The notes beneath the pieces are model-generated. The model had not been told where the DNA came from and did no database searches. It worked only from the letters and a program-made list of their open reading frames with translations. Both the position numbers and the translations under genes were made by a program. From positions 2,914,001-2,978,000 of the forward strand of contig OY969923.1 in the NCBI GenBank assembly GCA_963704615.1: a stretch of DNA of 64,000 bases. The letters are read 5' to 3'. Below are positions 49,697 through 59,460 of this stretch, piece after piece. This DNA is from Bog-756 sp963704615 (GTDB lineage: Bacteria; Actinomycetota; Acidimicrobiia; Acidimicrobiales; RAAP-2). Positions within the stretch are counted from its first letter, which is position 1. Each line of letters begins with the position of its first letter.

Positions 49697-51658
49697 ATGA
49701 GCATACGAGCGAGGGCAGCCGTACCCCTGGGGGTGGGGACACAGCTGTCCTACATGCCTGCGCTGGACGGAATCCGGGCCGTCTCCATCCTGGGCATCAT
49801 GTTCAACCACGGCGGCTTTGCCTGGGCCTACGGCGGGGTCATCTCGGTCAACGTCTTCTTCGTCCTCAGCGGCTTCCTCATCACCCTTCTCCTGATGAAG
49901 GAGTGGACGCGGTCGGGGACGATCAAGCTGCGGGCCTTCTGGGCCCGTCGGGCCCGCCGGCTGCTGCCCGCTCTGTTCGTGCTCCTGGCCGCCATCGGCG
50001 TCTATGCCCTGTTCTTCGCCCCCGCTGGTTCACAGGGATCACTTCGTTCGGACGGCCTGAGCACACTCTTCTACTTCGCCAACTGGCATCAGATCATCTC
50101 CGGTCAGAGCTATTTCGCACAGGTCTCGGCGCCTTCTCCCCTACTCCACACCTGGACCCTGGCCATCGAGGAGCAGTTCTATCTGGTGTGGCCGATCGTG
50201 GTCATCGGTGTGCTCAAACTGACCCGGTCGACCCGGGTCCTCTTTTTGGTGGCCGTGCTCGGTGTGTTGGCGTCGGCGGTGGAGATGGCCCTCCTGTTCC
50301 ATCCCCACATCGACCCCAGCCGGCTCTACTACGGAACCGACACCCGGGCTCAGGACATCCTGACCGGAGCCGCACTCGGGATCCTGTTGTTCCGGCGACC
50401 GACGGCCACCGGCCGGCGCGCCCGTGCCGGGCTCTCCTTGATGGCGGTGGCCGCCGCCGCCGTGTTCGCCTTCGAGTGGTCGAGGATCAACGGGTCGGTG
50501 GACATTCCCTATCGCGGCGGGTTCCTTCTGGCCGACGTGATGGTCGCCCTGGTGATCTGTGGTGTGACCATGGCGCCGGCGGGGCTTCCCGCCCGGGTGC
50601 TGTCGTTCGGGCCCCTGACCTTTCTGGGGAGGATCTCCTATGGCCTCTATCTGTGGCACTGGCCGATCTTTCTGGTCCTCGACAAGGCCAGAACCGGGCT
50701 CGAGGGCTACAGCCTGTTCGCCCTCCGCTTCGCCGTCACCTTCGTCATCGCCGTCGCCTCGTGGTATCTGGTGGAGACCCCGGTCCGCCAGAAGACGTTC
50801 GGGAGCTGGCGCTCCTGGGCGTGGGTCCCGCTGGGTGCGGCCACCGTGGTCGGCGTGCTCTTCGTCACCACGGTCAGCAGCGCTGCTGCTCCCGTCAATG
50901 TTCTTGTCCCCCCCAAGGATCTCCAGGCCAAGGTGGCCGCCTACCTCTATGACGGTTATGCCGGGCAAGGGCAGAAGTCGAAGATCCTGGTGGTCGGGGA
51001 TTCTGTGTCCTTGACGGTGGGCTTCTGGATGACCCCGGATGCCTCCCGGTACGACATGGTCGTCCGTGGTCGCCCCCTCGACGGATGTGGACTGGCCACG
51101 CTGTTGCCCTTCAACTTCCATGGCACGGTCACCCCGGGAACCCTCGCTCCCTGCACCCAGTGGCCGACGATCTGGCAGTCCGAGGTCACCCAGCTCCATC
51201 CCCAGGTCGTGGCCCTGGTCATCGGCTTCTGGGAGGCGATGGACCGGGTGTACCAGGGCACCTGGCAACATCTGGGCGACCCGGCGTTCGACGCCTACGA
51301 GAAAGGCCAACTGGAGAAGGCGGTCGCCATTCTCAGCTCCACCGGAGCGCGGGTGGCCCTGATGACATCACCGTATTACGACAGCGGGGAGCAGCCCGAC
51401 GGTCAGCCCTGGGACGAGGACGATCCGGCCCGGGTCAACCTCCTCAACCGGATGATCGAATCCGTGGCCGCCGCCCACCGCGGCGTGGTGTCGGTGGTCC
51501 CACTCAACAAGTACCTCGACCCCGACGGCCACTTCACCTGGAAGATCGACGGCCAGACGATGCGCTTTCCGGACGGCGTCCACACCACACAGGCGGCAGG
51601 CGCCTACCTCGCCCCCAAGATCCTTCCCCAGTTGGCGGCCCTGGCTCACTCCCGGTGA
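49697..51658 (+). CDS. Acyltransferase 3 / SGNH two-domain protein
   Basis: This 653-aa protein has an AT3 domain with 'MPALDGIRAVSILGIMFNH', 'LSGFLITLLL', 'HTWTLAIEEQFYLVWPI' and 'LGRISYGLYLWHWPIF'. Its SGNH domain has 'LVVGDSVSLTVG', 'GFWEAMD' and 'DGVHTTQAAG'. The ATG at 49697 follows a strong AGGAGGGGG ribosome site; in-frame ATGs upstream lack one. It stands alone on the plus strand and overlaps the convergent gene by 13 nt. Likely role: O-acylation of a surface glycan. Confidence 0.9.
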   Translation: MSIRARAAVPLGVGTQLSYMPALDGIRAVSILGIMFNHGGFAWAYGGVISVNVFFVLSGFLITLLLMKEWTRSGTIKLRAFWARRARRLLPALFVLLAAIGVYALFFAPAGSQGSLRSDGLSTLFYFANWHQIISGQSYFAQVSAPSPLLHTWTLAIEEQFYLVWPIVVIGVLKLTRSTRVLFLVAVLGVLASAVEMALLFHPHIDPSRLYYGTDTRAQDILTGAALGILLFRRPTATGRRARAGLSLMAVAAAAVFAFEWSRINGSVDIPYRGGFLLADVMVALVICGVTMAPAGLPARVLSFGPLTFLGRISYGLYLWHWPIFLVLDKARTGLEGYSLFALRFAVTFVIAVASWYLVETPVRQKTFGSWRSWAWVPLGAATVVGVLFVTTVSSAAAPVNVLVPPKDLQAKVAAYLYDGYAGQGQKSKILVVGDSVSLTVGFWMTPDASRYDMVVRGRPLDGCGLATLLPFNFHGTVTPGTLAPCTQWPTIWQSEVTQLHPQVVALVIGFWEAMDRVYQGTWQHLGDPAFDAYEKGQLEKAVAILSSTGARVALMTSPYYDSGEQPDGQPWDEDDPARVNLLNRMIESVAAAHRGVVSVVPLNKYLDPDGHFTWKIDGQTMRFPDGVHTTQAAGAYLAPKILPQLAALAHSR

Positions 51659-53295
51659 GCGGAATCCTCGGCTGACCCGACCTGGACACCGTCCTCGTCG
51701 ATTGACTCGGCGGGGAGACCGGCGGGCCCCGGTGGTTGTCCGCTCAATCCGAACCACCGCCACCACCGACCGGCCCGGAAGGTCGGCGACAACCATGGCT
51801 CCACCGACCAGAGGCAGACGGCGACGGCCAGGACCAGTGGTGTCGGCCCCAGTTCGAAACGGAGCCGGTTGTTTTCGGCGATATCGAGAAGCGACGCGCT
51901 GGCATAGGCGTAGGCAGTGGTTCCCCACAGGAAGACGAGAAGACCGACCGTCTTTCGGTCGAGGCGCCGGCGCCGGAGCCACAGGAACAGTGGGGTGCCC
52001 ACCAGGGCCACCGCGTAGACCACCACGGTGCTGTAGGAGATGTGGGAGGCCGGCGGGGCGTGCCCGTCGATGGCCCCGAACGCGGTGGTGGCCGCCGGGG
52101 CCTGTTCGGGCTGCCAACCGATGACCACGTCGAATCCGTCCGCCCAGGGGCGGATGGCCAGCCAGTTCTGGTAGACGAACGGATACTGGTCAGCCGGGGT
52201 GAGCCAGACTCCGGCACCGATGGACACGTAATGGAGATAGTCACCGGGCTCGTGCGCGATATAACGCAGATCGTCGGCCAACAGCAGCGACGAGACGCGG
52301 GCATAGGCGATGTTGTTGTAGTTGGCCCGGCCAGGCTGGCCGAACCGATCGTCGAGAGCGGCCACACCGGTCCGGGGCTCGGCCACGTACTTGGGAACGT
52401 AGGCGGACACCTGCTTCCACGGACCGACCAGGGCGAGGGGGGTCAAAGTGCCCTGCCGCACGAGGTCCTTGAGCTGGGTGGTTCGTGCCGCCGGGACCAG
52501 GGTCAGCTGGGCCAGGTTCATACCGGTCCAGCTGCTGGTGGTGTACGTCCCGAAGAGCACCGCATCCTTCGCCACCCATCCGACCATGAGAAGGACCGGA
52601 ATGGCAGCGACGGCCACCAGCTCCCGGAGGTGGCGACGCACGATGACCGCCATCAGGATGAGGACGGCCAGGACCCAGATCGGTTGGAAGAGGCTGTCGG
52701 TGAGGGCCAGGCCGCACACGCAGGAGAAGAACCCGAGGCCGTAGGGCCACCGGTTGGTGCGCAGGTACCGGGCACAGAACAAGCCTCCGAGGGCCAGCGC
52801 CGCTGCGCTCGGATAGGCGTAGAAGAGCCAGTTCTCGTAGAGGATCCCGGTCGGGCTCACGATCATGATGAGCGCCACCACCAGCGCCAAGGATGGGGAG
52901 GCGCGCAACTCGAGGAGGAGAAGGTAGGTGGCCATGACCATGACCAGCCCGATGGCCATAAAGGAGACCCAGCCCGCCGTGCTCTGCAGCGAACGGGGAA
53001 GATGAAGGATGATCCCGCAGTACAGGTTGAACAGAGGCGGCTGGCTCTGCAGGTGCCACACACTGGTCAGCAGCTGACCGCCCCGGAGCAAACGGACGGC
53101 CAGGAGTTGCTCGCTGCCCACGGTCAGCGGTGTCATGTCGAACCGGACGCCGGCCAACCAGAACCCGATCCGCGATGCGACAAAGCAGACGACGATGACG
53201 GCGATCGGGAGCAGGCCGGGCCGGCGGTGCCGTCGACCCCGACGCCTGTGGGTCGGGGTCGGCCGCAGTGGAGCCGGTGCCAGACCCGCGGTCAT
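51646..53295 (-). CDS. GT-C-like polytopic membrane protein
   Basis: This 549-aa protein has a basic N-terminus and ~11 hydrophobic segments. The loop after TM1 ('GVRFDMTPLTVGSEQLL') and 'HLQSQPPLFNLYCGIIL' recall the acidic loop and HPP-like motif of PMT/GT39 glycosyltransferases. 'SPTGILYENWLFYAYPSAAAL' is typical of such proteins. The C-terminal ~40 residues are cytosolic and polar. It ends the minus operon from 59331, 111 nt after the preceding gene. The donor and acceptor are unknown. Confidence 0.75.
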   Translation of the reverse strand: MTAGLAPAPLRPTPTHRRRGRRHRRPGLLPIAVIVVCFVASRIGFWLAGVRFDMTPLTVGSEQLLAVRLLRGGQLLTSVWHLQSQPPLFNLYCGIILHLPRSLQSTAGWVSFMAIGLVMVMATYLLLLELRASPSLALVVALIMIVSPTGILYENWLFYAYPSAAALALGGLFCARYLRTNRWPYGLGFFSCVCGLALTDSLFQPIWVLAVLILMAVIVRRHLRELVAVAAIPVLLMVGWVAKDAVLFGTYTTSSWTGMNLAQLTLVPAARTTQLKDLVRQGTLTPLALVGPWKQVSAYVPKYVAEPRTGVAALDDRFGQPGRANYNNIAYARVSSLLLADDLRYIAHEPGDYLHYVSIGAGVWLTPADQYPFVYQNWLAIRPWADGFDVVIGWQPEQAPAATTAFGAIDGHAPPASHISYSTVVVYAVALVGTPLFLWLRRRRLDRKTVGLLVFLWGTTAYAYASASLLDIAENNRLRFELGPTPLVLAVAVCLWSVEPWLSPTFRAGRWWRWFGLSGQPPGPAGLPAESIDEDGVQVGSAEDSAHRE

Positions 53296-53406
53296 CGTCG
53301 TTCCGATGGCTCACCGGCTGACGGCGCCCCGACGGTCACGTCCCCCATGGTGGCATCCGCGCACAACGGCCGAGAGACAACGGCAGGGTCCGGGGGCACC
53401 GAGCGA

Positions 53407-55346
53407 TCACCCACCCGTGCCCAGGATGCAATGGGAGACAGCCGCCGATGACGAGGGGAACCCGTCCACGGTACGCACACAGGCGCCGAACGCCGCGGCC
53501 GTCATGGGAACGGGCGCACCCATGTGGCTGACCCCGGCCCACACCCAGGCCGCGTGTTGGTAGACGGGCGGACGGCCCAGGGCCGCGGTGAACAACCCCA
53601 CGGCGTAGGCCGCGCTCCTCCCTTGCTCGTAGGGGGGAAGGCCGGGTTGGTCGGGGACCACGACGGTGGTCACCTCCCAGAGGCGGAGGGCCTGCCGCAC
53701 GGCCGCCAAGGTGGACCGGTTCGGGACCGGTGCCGGGACGAGGGGGAAGGAGGCGCCGAACAGCACCTCGAACCCGGCTCGGGCCGGCCCGGCCCGATCG
53801 AGCTGACCCTGAGGGCCCCCACCCCCGGCCTGGGCCCACGCCATACGGTTGACGGCCTGCCACGCCTGCGAGGACTGAAGGGTCGAGAAGGGGGCCGGGT
53901 AGGCGAGGACAACGTCTCCGGGGGGGAGGTGGGCGCCCACCTCGACATACCAGCGGGGCAGCACGACGGCTCGCACGGTCAGGGGCACGTTGGGCCACAT
54001 GGCCACGGCGGTCGGTACCAGCATGACGATGACGAGGACAGAGGCGATCACCGTGGCGAGGACGCCCCCCGGCAAACCCAGAGCCGCCACCTGGTGGGAG
54101 ACCAACCAGGTTCGACTCCGGTCCACCACCACCGCCACCATGACGGCCAGGCACAAGGCGACCACCGCGGTGAACCTGGCCTCCACGATGTTCCCCACCC
54201 AGGGAATCTTCTCCGCCCACTGCCACGGCACCCAGTAGCCCTGCCCGGGAGCCAACGAGAGCACGGCGGCGATGACGGCCAGGGCTCCGAACAGGAGCAG
54301 CCGCCGGTCGTGGCGCCACAGGACCACTCCGGCCACGGCCACCACCACCACCCCCATCCCCAGGTATCCGAGCCCGGGGAGCATCGGGCCCTGGTAGCCG
54401 CCCAGTCGGACCATGGCGGTGCCGATCCGCCCCAGGCTCCCCACCGTCCAGAAACTGGTGAGCGAGTTGCCGAAGTGGGAGATCGAGCTGATGGACCAGA
54501 TCGGTCCGGTCAGGTGGGCCGGGCCGTGCAGCAGGAACCACAGCGGGTAGGCCAACAGAATCACCGTGCCGGCGGCAGCGGTGGCCGTCCCCGCAGCGCG
54601 TAGCCGGCCCGGACGGCGATCTCCTCCGAGTGGCCGAAGGCGACGAATCCGACCATCAAGGCGCCGGCGAGGAGAACGAACAGGACGGTGATGAGCAGCA
54701 GCTCGGTGCTCACGAAGAACTGCACCGCCAAAAAGAAGGCCAGGATGGCGCCGGTGCGGTAGGGCGAACGGCGTTGGCGGACCAACAGGTCGTCGACCGC
54801 CATGATGATCAGCGGCAGGATGGCCAAAAAGGCGATGTTGAGCTGGTTGAGAGCCAGCACGGTGATGACGAACGGGGAGAACCCGTAGACCAGGCCACCC
54901 ACGAACGCGGCCGGCGACCAGGCCACCCACCTCCGCAGCAGTGCGAACATGGCCAGCGCCGAAAGAGCCGGTGCCAAGGTGAGGGCCACGTTCATGGCCG
55001 CCACCGGCCCGAGGGCCAGGGTCACCGGGATCAACGTGATCCCCAGGGCCAGCACACTGGTGTCATCGAGCAGGTTGATGCCGGTGGGATGGAACAACCA
55101 CTGCGAGGAAAGCACGCTGTGGCCATGGGTGACGGCGTAGGCGGGCCACTCGAAGAACCACAGGAACCGGGCAGCGTCACCGCAACCACAGGTGGTCACC
55201 GTGGTGGGATGGGTGGACCAGACGCCCCACCAGAGGACGACGGCCAGCGCCAGATAGACCAGCCCGCACAGCGCCGTGCCCCGCCAGCCTCTGAGCCCGC
55301 CCCGGGCTGACGGTGGAGGTGACGGATCGACGGCGACCTCGGTCAT
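53407..55346 (-). CDS. 'TTCGCGD'-family membrane protein (copy 2), one frameshift
   Basis: It is colinear with the copy at 47153. The first frame gives 'VTTCGCGDAARFLWFFEWPAY', 'LFHPTGINLLDDT' and 'LRRWVAWSPAAFVGGLVYGFSP'. In the C run at 54589-54592 one base appears to be missing, and the next frame continues 'GTVILLAYPLWFLLHGPAHLTGP', 'LGGYQGPMLPG' and the C-terminal 'VTTVVVPDQPGLPPYEQGR'. The total would be ~645 aa. The ATG overlaps the stop of the AftB-like gene (ATGA). Whether the gene is truly broken cannot be told from the sequence. Confidence 0.8.
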
Positions 55347-57244
55347 CGGGAGGGGACCGGGTGATCCGGCACCGACGTTCCACAGAGTTGAACAGCCGCA
55401 CGCGAGGGAACGGCGCTGAAGGACATGGTGGTGTCGCGGTAGGCGTCACCGACATCGGCGAAGAAACGGGACACCCCCAGCGGGGCGGTGATGGCCCGGA
55501 GATAACTGGCCAGCGGATCGCAGGCCAGGGCGCGCCGGGCCGCGTTCACCGAGGCGGCCGACACACCATCGGGGAGCTCGGTGCCGGGGATCCCGAAGCG
55601 GGCCACCATCCACGCCGGTCCGATGTACTTCTCGTGTCCGGGCCGAGCGTGCTTGACCACCACCGTGTGGCTGCCGATGGGATTGGCCAGCGAATAGGAG
55701 TCGAAGACGTAGACGTCGGGACCGGCCAGATAGCCGATGACACCGATGGCGGGAAGGTTGACGGTCAGGGTGAAGGGCAGGCCCGACCGGGCCGGCCGGC
55801 TCCTCGACGGGTCGATGGGAGCGAAGGGATCGGTGATGACCAACAGCCGTTGTCGCCCGGAGGGGACCTGCCGGGCCACCCGGGCCAACAGGGCTCCGGC
55901 CGAACCGGACAAGGCCCGGTGGTAGTCCGCCGCGGTGATCGGGTGGGCGTTGTCGGTGGCGTTGATCCAGGTGTTGCGCTCGTTGGAGATGTACACGCTC
56001 TGGGGATTGAGGTTCAGGCCGGTCACCTTCGGGGGGACGAAGCGGAGCCAGCCGGCGCAGACCACCGCCCACACCGCGATCCCGATGAGGGGGACGACGA
56101 GCACGGTCCGGGCCTGACGGGCCGAGACGAACACCGGGAGGCAGATGGCGAAGAAGCCGGGGAGGAGCAACCGAGCGTGCATGTAGTCACCCCCCACGTG
56201 CACCACATAGAGGACGTCGACCAGACCGACCACCAACGGTGTCCCCAGCACCAGGACGCCGATGCGGTCGCCCTGTCGCCACCAGGCCCGGGCCGGCTGG
56301 ACCACGAAGGGGACGGCCAGGACCAGCGGCAACCACAGGGTGTAGGGGGCCACGAAGTTCCACAGGTAGGTGAATCCTTGGGACCACCAGGCGGCCGCCC
56401 CGGCCTTGGCCAGCGCGGGGTTGGGGACCAGCAGGGCGTAATAGCCCATACGGAAGATCTCGAAGGCGACGGGGAGAGCCAGGGCGGCGACGATGGGCCC
56501 CCCGTAACGCGCCAGCCGTCGCGGTGATCCGGACCACCCGGGGGCGCCGATCACCACGAGCAGGGCGGCAAGGAACACGATCGAGCCGAGGGCCAGCTCC
56601 GGACGGATCAGCGTGCCGAGGCCCATCACCGCCGCCGCCGGCCACGTCCGTCTCCGCCGCTCCTCCACCCGCACGAGGAGGAGGAATGAGGTGCCCAACC
56701 AGAGGAACACCATCGACATCTCGAGCCCGGAGGTGGCGAACTCCCACACCCCGGCCACCACCGACGCCATCAGCAAACCGAGGGGAAACACGGTCGCTCC
56801 GGTCCGCGCCCCGGCCAGCCGTTGGACAGCACGACCGCCGACGAGGAACCCGCCGCCGGTACAGACCAAGCCGACCACCACCGACAGCCATTCCAGGGAC
56901 ACGAAGGGCACGATCTCGTGGAGGGCAGTCAGGGTGAACAGCCACAGCGGGTCCGAGCTCACCTCGACCCGTTCGCCGACGTTGAAGACGAGACCGTGTC
57001 CGGCCAGCAGGTTGTCGATGATGCGGAAGTTGATGAACGCGTCCTCGTCCACCCATCGATAGAGCCACGCCCCCACCAGCACGACCACCACGGGGACCAC
57101 CACCGACCACCAGCGCAACGGCGAGGGTAAGCCGGGGGCCTTGGAGGCCACCTGCCGATCCTCCTCCACCGATGCCGACGTCGGGGACATGGCGGGGGGC
57201 GGGTGGGGGTCGCCCCCGCCGGACAGGCTCACCGCACCGGTCAT
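55343..57244 (-). CDS. AftB-like arabinofuranosyltransferase (GT-C)
   Basis: This 633-aa protein with ~10 TM segments aligns along its length with mycobacterial AftB, which adds terminal beta-1,2-arabinofuranose from decaprenyl-phospho-arabinose. Shared blocks are 'DEDAFINFRIIDNLLAGHG', 'VFNVGERVEVSSDPLW', 'WEFATSGLEMSMVFLW', 'IFRMGYYALLVPNPALAKAG', 'GGDYMHARLLLPG', 'ITAADYHRALSG' and 'YSLANPIGSHTV...RPGHEK'. The Asp of the EDAF loop is the likely catalytic base. It overlaps both operon neighbours by 4 nt. The true sugar is not proven. Confidence 0.82.
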   Translation of the reverse strand: MTGAVSLSGGGDPHPPPAMSPTSASVEEDRQVASKAPGLPSPLRWWSVVVPVVVVLVGAWLYRWVDEDAFINFRIIDNLLAGHGLVFNVGERVEVSSDPLWLFTLTALHEIVPFVSLEWLSVVVGLVCTGGGFLVGGRAVQRLAGARTGATVFPLGLLMASVVAGVWEFATSGLEMSMVFLWLGTSFLLLVRVEERRRRTWPAAAVMGLGTLIRPELALGSIVFLAALLVVIGAPGWSGSPRRLARYGGPIVAALALPVAFEIFRMGYYALLVPNPALAKAGAAAWWSQGFTYLWNFVAPYTLWLPLVLAVPFVVQPARAWWRQGDRIGVLVLGTPLVVGLVDVLYVVHVGGDYMHARLLLPGFFAICLPVFVSARQARTVLVVPLIGIAVWAVVCAGWLRFVPPKVTGLNLNPQSVYISNERNTWINATDNAHPITAADYHRALSGSAGALLARVARQVPSGRQRLLVITDPFAPIDPSRSRPARSGLPFTLTVNLPAIGVIGYLAGPDVYVFDSYSLANPIGSHTVVVKHARPGHEKYIGPAWMVARFGIPGTELPDGVSAASVNAARRALACDPLASYLRAITAPLGVSRFFADVGDAYRDTTMSFSAVPSRAAVQLCGTSVPDHPVPSR

Positions 57245-58803
57245 GGGGTGGCGACCGGGACCGAGGATCCCACCCGGTCAACGGTGGGTTCGAACTCGGG
57301 GACGGCCCCGGGTGGGGCCCCGGTCGATCGGTGACCGGCCTGATGGCGGGTAGCCGACACGGCACCACTGGCCACGACCACCCACAGGGCCACGATCCAC
57401 CAGCCGGCCAGGGCCGGGAACTCGGTCACCCGGTGCACCGTGCCCACCAGCCATACGTGGATGGCGGCGGCGCCGGTCACGAAGGCCCCGCCGATGGCCA
57501 GGAGCCCCCAGGCCAGACCGGCCCACGCCCAGCCGTCGTTGGCCACACCACTCCGCCTCCGGACCGAGGAGAGAGCCAGGCCACCCACCACGGCCAGAGG
57601 TGCGGCGAGGACGAGGACGTGGAGGTAGGGGGCCATGGCGTCATAGGTGACCCGGGCCCGGTCGGGCCAGGCGTTCACCGGTGAGTTCGACGAGGACAGA
57701 CCGCGGGCGTGGATGACCCGCATGACGATGGGCCAGGCGGCGATGACGGCCAGTTCGGCCAGCCCCAGCAGAAGCGGTCGCCACCAGCGACGGCGCCGCT
57801 CCGCGGCCGGCATCCCGACCAGGCCGCGGAAGGCGATCAGGACGATCAGTCCGGCGGCGGTGACCACCCCCTCGTTCTTGGACATGCCGGCCACCAGCAC
57901 CAGGATCAGCGCCGCGCCCTGGTCGACCCGACCGGTGCCCAGCTGCAGCCCGTAGGCGATGGCCCCGACGGCCGCCAGTGACCAGATCGGATCGGCGTAG
58001 CCGTTGGTCATGAAGGGCTCGGTGATCCCGAAGGCGACGAAGACCAGCAGCACGGCAGTGACCACGCCGACCACCATCGGGGCCAGCGGGACCGGAAGAC
58101 CAGCCGTCGTCGGGGCCCCGGCCTCGCCGTCCGAGGAAGCCGAGCGCACGGCCACCCGCCGTCCGGCCTCGACCAAGGCGAAGGCGGCCACGGCCAGGGC
58201 ACAGGTGTTGAGCACGGCGATCACCACCACACCGAGACGCATCGAATCGTCGCCGGTGACCCGCCAAGCCACGGCGGTCGCCGCGCTGACCAGCGGCGGG
58301 TAGACGCTCTGGACCAGGACCACGTCGCGCACCCGCATGTCGGCCAGCAGTTGGTGATGGGACTGGAGCAACCATCCGGCCCGGGTCAACCACACCGCCC
58401 GGGCGTCGAAGCCCACGGTGGGGGTGGCCAACCCACGGAGGCACCAGATGCACGAACCCAGGACGGCCAGTGCGCCGACCACGCCCGTCAATCGGGGACC
58501 CAACCGGCGGAGACCACCGAGTGTGTCGCCGCCGGCGGGATCGACCCGGGGCCGCCACCCCGGACTCAGCACACAGGCACCGATGGCGGCCAACGTCCCG
58601 GCCGCGGCCAGGCCGACGAACCATCCGAGGAAGCTGCCGCCGACGGCCATGAAGAAGGTCGCGGCCAGAGCGGCGATGACCGCGCCGGTCAGCGGCATCA
58701 GGGGAACGACGATCAGTCGGGGGCCGATGAGGGCGGCGGTCGGAGCCAAGCCGGCGGAGGCCAGCACCGCCGTGGCCGCCAGCGCGGCCGGCACCGTCGT
58801 CAT
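57241..58803 (-). CDS. Polytopic membrane protein, GT-C-like
   Basis: This 520-aa protein has ~12-13 hydrophobic segments. Between TMs is the loop 'TVGFDARAVWLTRAGWLLQSH' and 'DVVLVQSVYPPLVSAATAVAW', where an Asp and a YPP motif sit as in GT-C enzymes of the PMT/ArnT kind. 'MSKNEGVVTAAGLIVL' is also common in such proteins. I cannot name the family precisely. It lies between a small anchored protein and the AftB-like enzyme and probably serves the same polysaccharide. Confidence 0.72.
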   Translation of the reverse strand: MTTVPAALAATAVLASAGLAPTAALIGPRLIVVPLMPLTGAVIAALAATFFMAVGGSFLGWFVGLAAAGTLAAIGACVLSPGWRPRVDPAGGDTLGGLRRLGPRLTGVVGALAVLGSCIWCLRGLATPTVGFDARAVWLTRAGWLLQSHHQLLADMRVRDVVLVQSVYPPLVSAATAVAWRVTGDDSMRLGVVVIAVLNTCALAVAAFALVEAGRRVAVRSASSDGEAGAPTTAGLPVPLAPMVVGVVTAVLLVFVAFGITEPFMTNGYADPIWSLAAVGAIAYGLQLGTGRVDQGAALILVLVAGMSKNEGVVTAAGLIVLIAFRGLVGMPAAERRRRWWRPLLLGLAELAVIAAWPIVMRVIHARGLSSSNSPVNAWPDRARVTYDAMAPYLHVLVLAAPLAVVGGLALSSVRRRSGVANDGWAWAGLAWGLLAIGGAFVTGAAAIHVWLVGTVHRVTEFPALAGWWIVALWVVVASGAVSATRHQAGHRSTGAPPGAVPEFEPTVDRVGSSVPVATP

Positions 58804-58827
58804 CGGAGTTTCACGGCAGCAACGATG

Positions 58828-59331
58828 TCACAGTGGCGGAGCAGGTGGCGGTCCGTGGCCCGGCACGCTCGACCCCGATCCGATGCGCACCCGCACCCCG
58901 GGGCCGGGATGGGTGGACGTGGCCACCACCACCGTGCCCAGGCAGGCCCCGTGGCCGGGGACGTCGGTGCGCAAGGTGATCTGGACCGCCGCGCTCGACG
59001 GGGGGTCGGCGAAGGTGAGCCACGAACCGCTCGCCTTGAGCAGAGTGATCAGGCTTCCCAGATTGCTCACCGTGAGCCCACCGCCCAGTGCCACCGGCTC
59101 GCCGGTTGGGACGAGGCTGTGGGTCTGCACATCGAGGCAGTTGTAATAAGCATCGTCCAGAGCGGCGTCGTGAATGGTGACGGCATCTCGCTGAATGCTG
59201 ACGGTTCGATTGCCACGTACTGCCTGCACGCCCAGACCGGTCAGTCCCACGATGCCCACCACCACTCCGGCGAGCGCCCCGGGCAACCGGTGCCGGCCCG
59301 AGGGCCGGCGGGACGAACCGTCTCCGACCAC
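58828..59331 (-). CDS. Small membrane-anchored extracytoplasmic protein
   Basis: This 167-aa protein has one TM segment near the N-terminus ('ALAGVVVGIVGLTGLGVQAV') and an exported domain of ~120 residues with two Cys ('YYNCLDVQ', 'GHGACLGTVVV') that could form a disulfide. The C-terminus is Pro/Gly-rich. I do not recognise the family. The start GTG at 59331 is set by TAGCGT 8 nt upstream; longer readings upstream are spurious. It is the first gene of the minus operon. Confidence 0.68.
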   Translation of the reverse strand: MVGDGSSRRPSGRHRLPGALAGVVVGIVGLTGLGVQAVRGNRTVSIQRDAVTIHDAALDDAYYNCLDVQTHSLVPTGEPVALGGGLTVSNLGSLITLLKASGSWLTFADPPSSAAVQITLRTDVPGHGACLGTVVVATSTHPGPGVRVRIGSGSSVPGHGPPPAPPL

Positions 59332-59339
59332 GGCCCCAG

Positions 59340-59377
59340 ACGCTATCAGTCGTGCCTCCCCGAATCGGTTGTAGCGT
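59340..59377. promoter_or_regulatory. Divergent pair of TAGCGT -10 elements
   Basis: TAGCGT on the minus strand (59345-59340) serves the gene starting at 59331. An identical TAGCGT on the plus strand (59372-59377) points to the AftB-like gene. Only 26 bp separate them, so upstream contacts must overlap. Confidence 0.45.
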
Positions 59378-59460
59378 CGCCGTTCATCAGCGACCCCGAG
59401 TATTCCGAACCACTGGCGCGCCACCACGCGGCCCGGGTCGATCACCGGCTGGTCTCGTGG

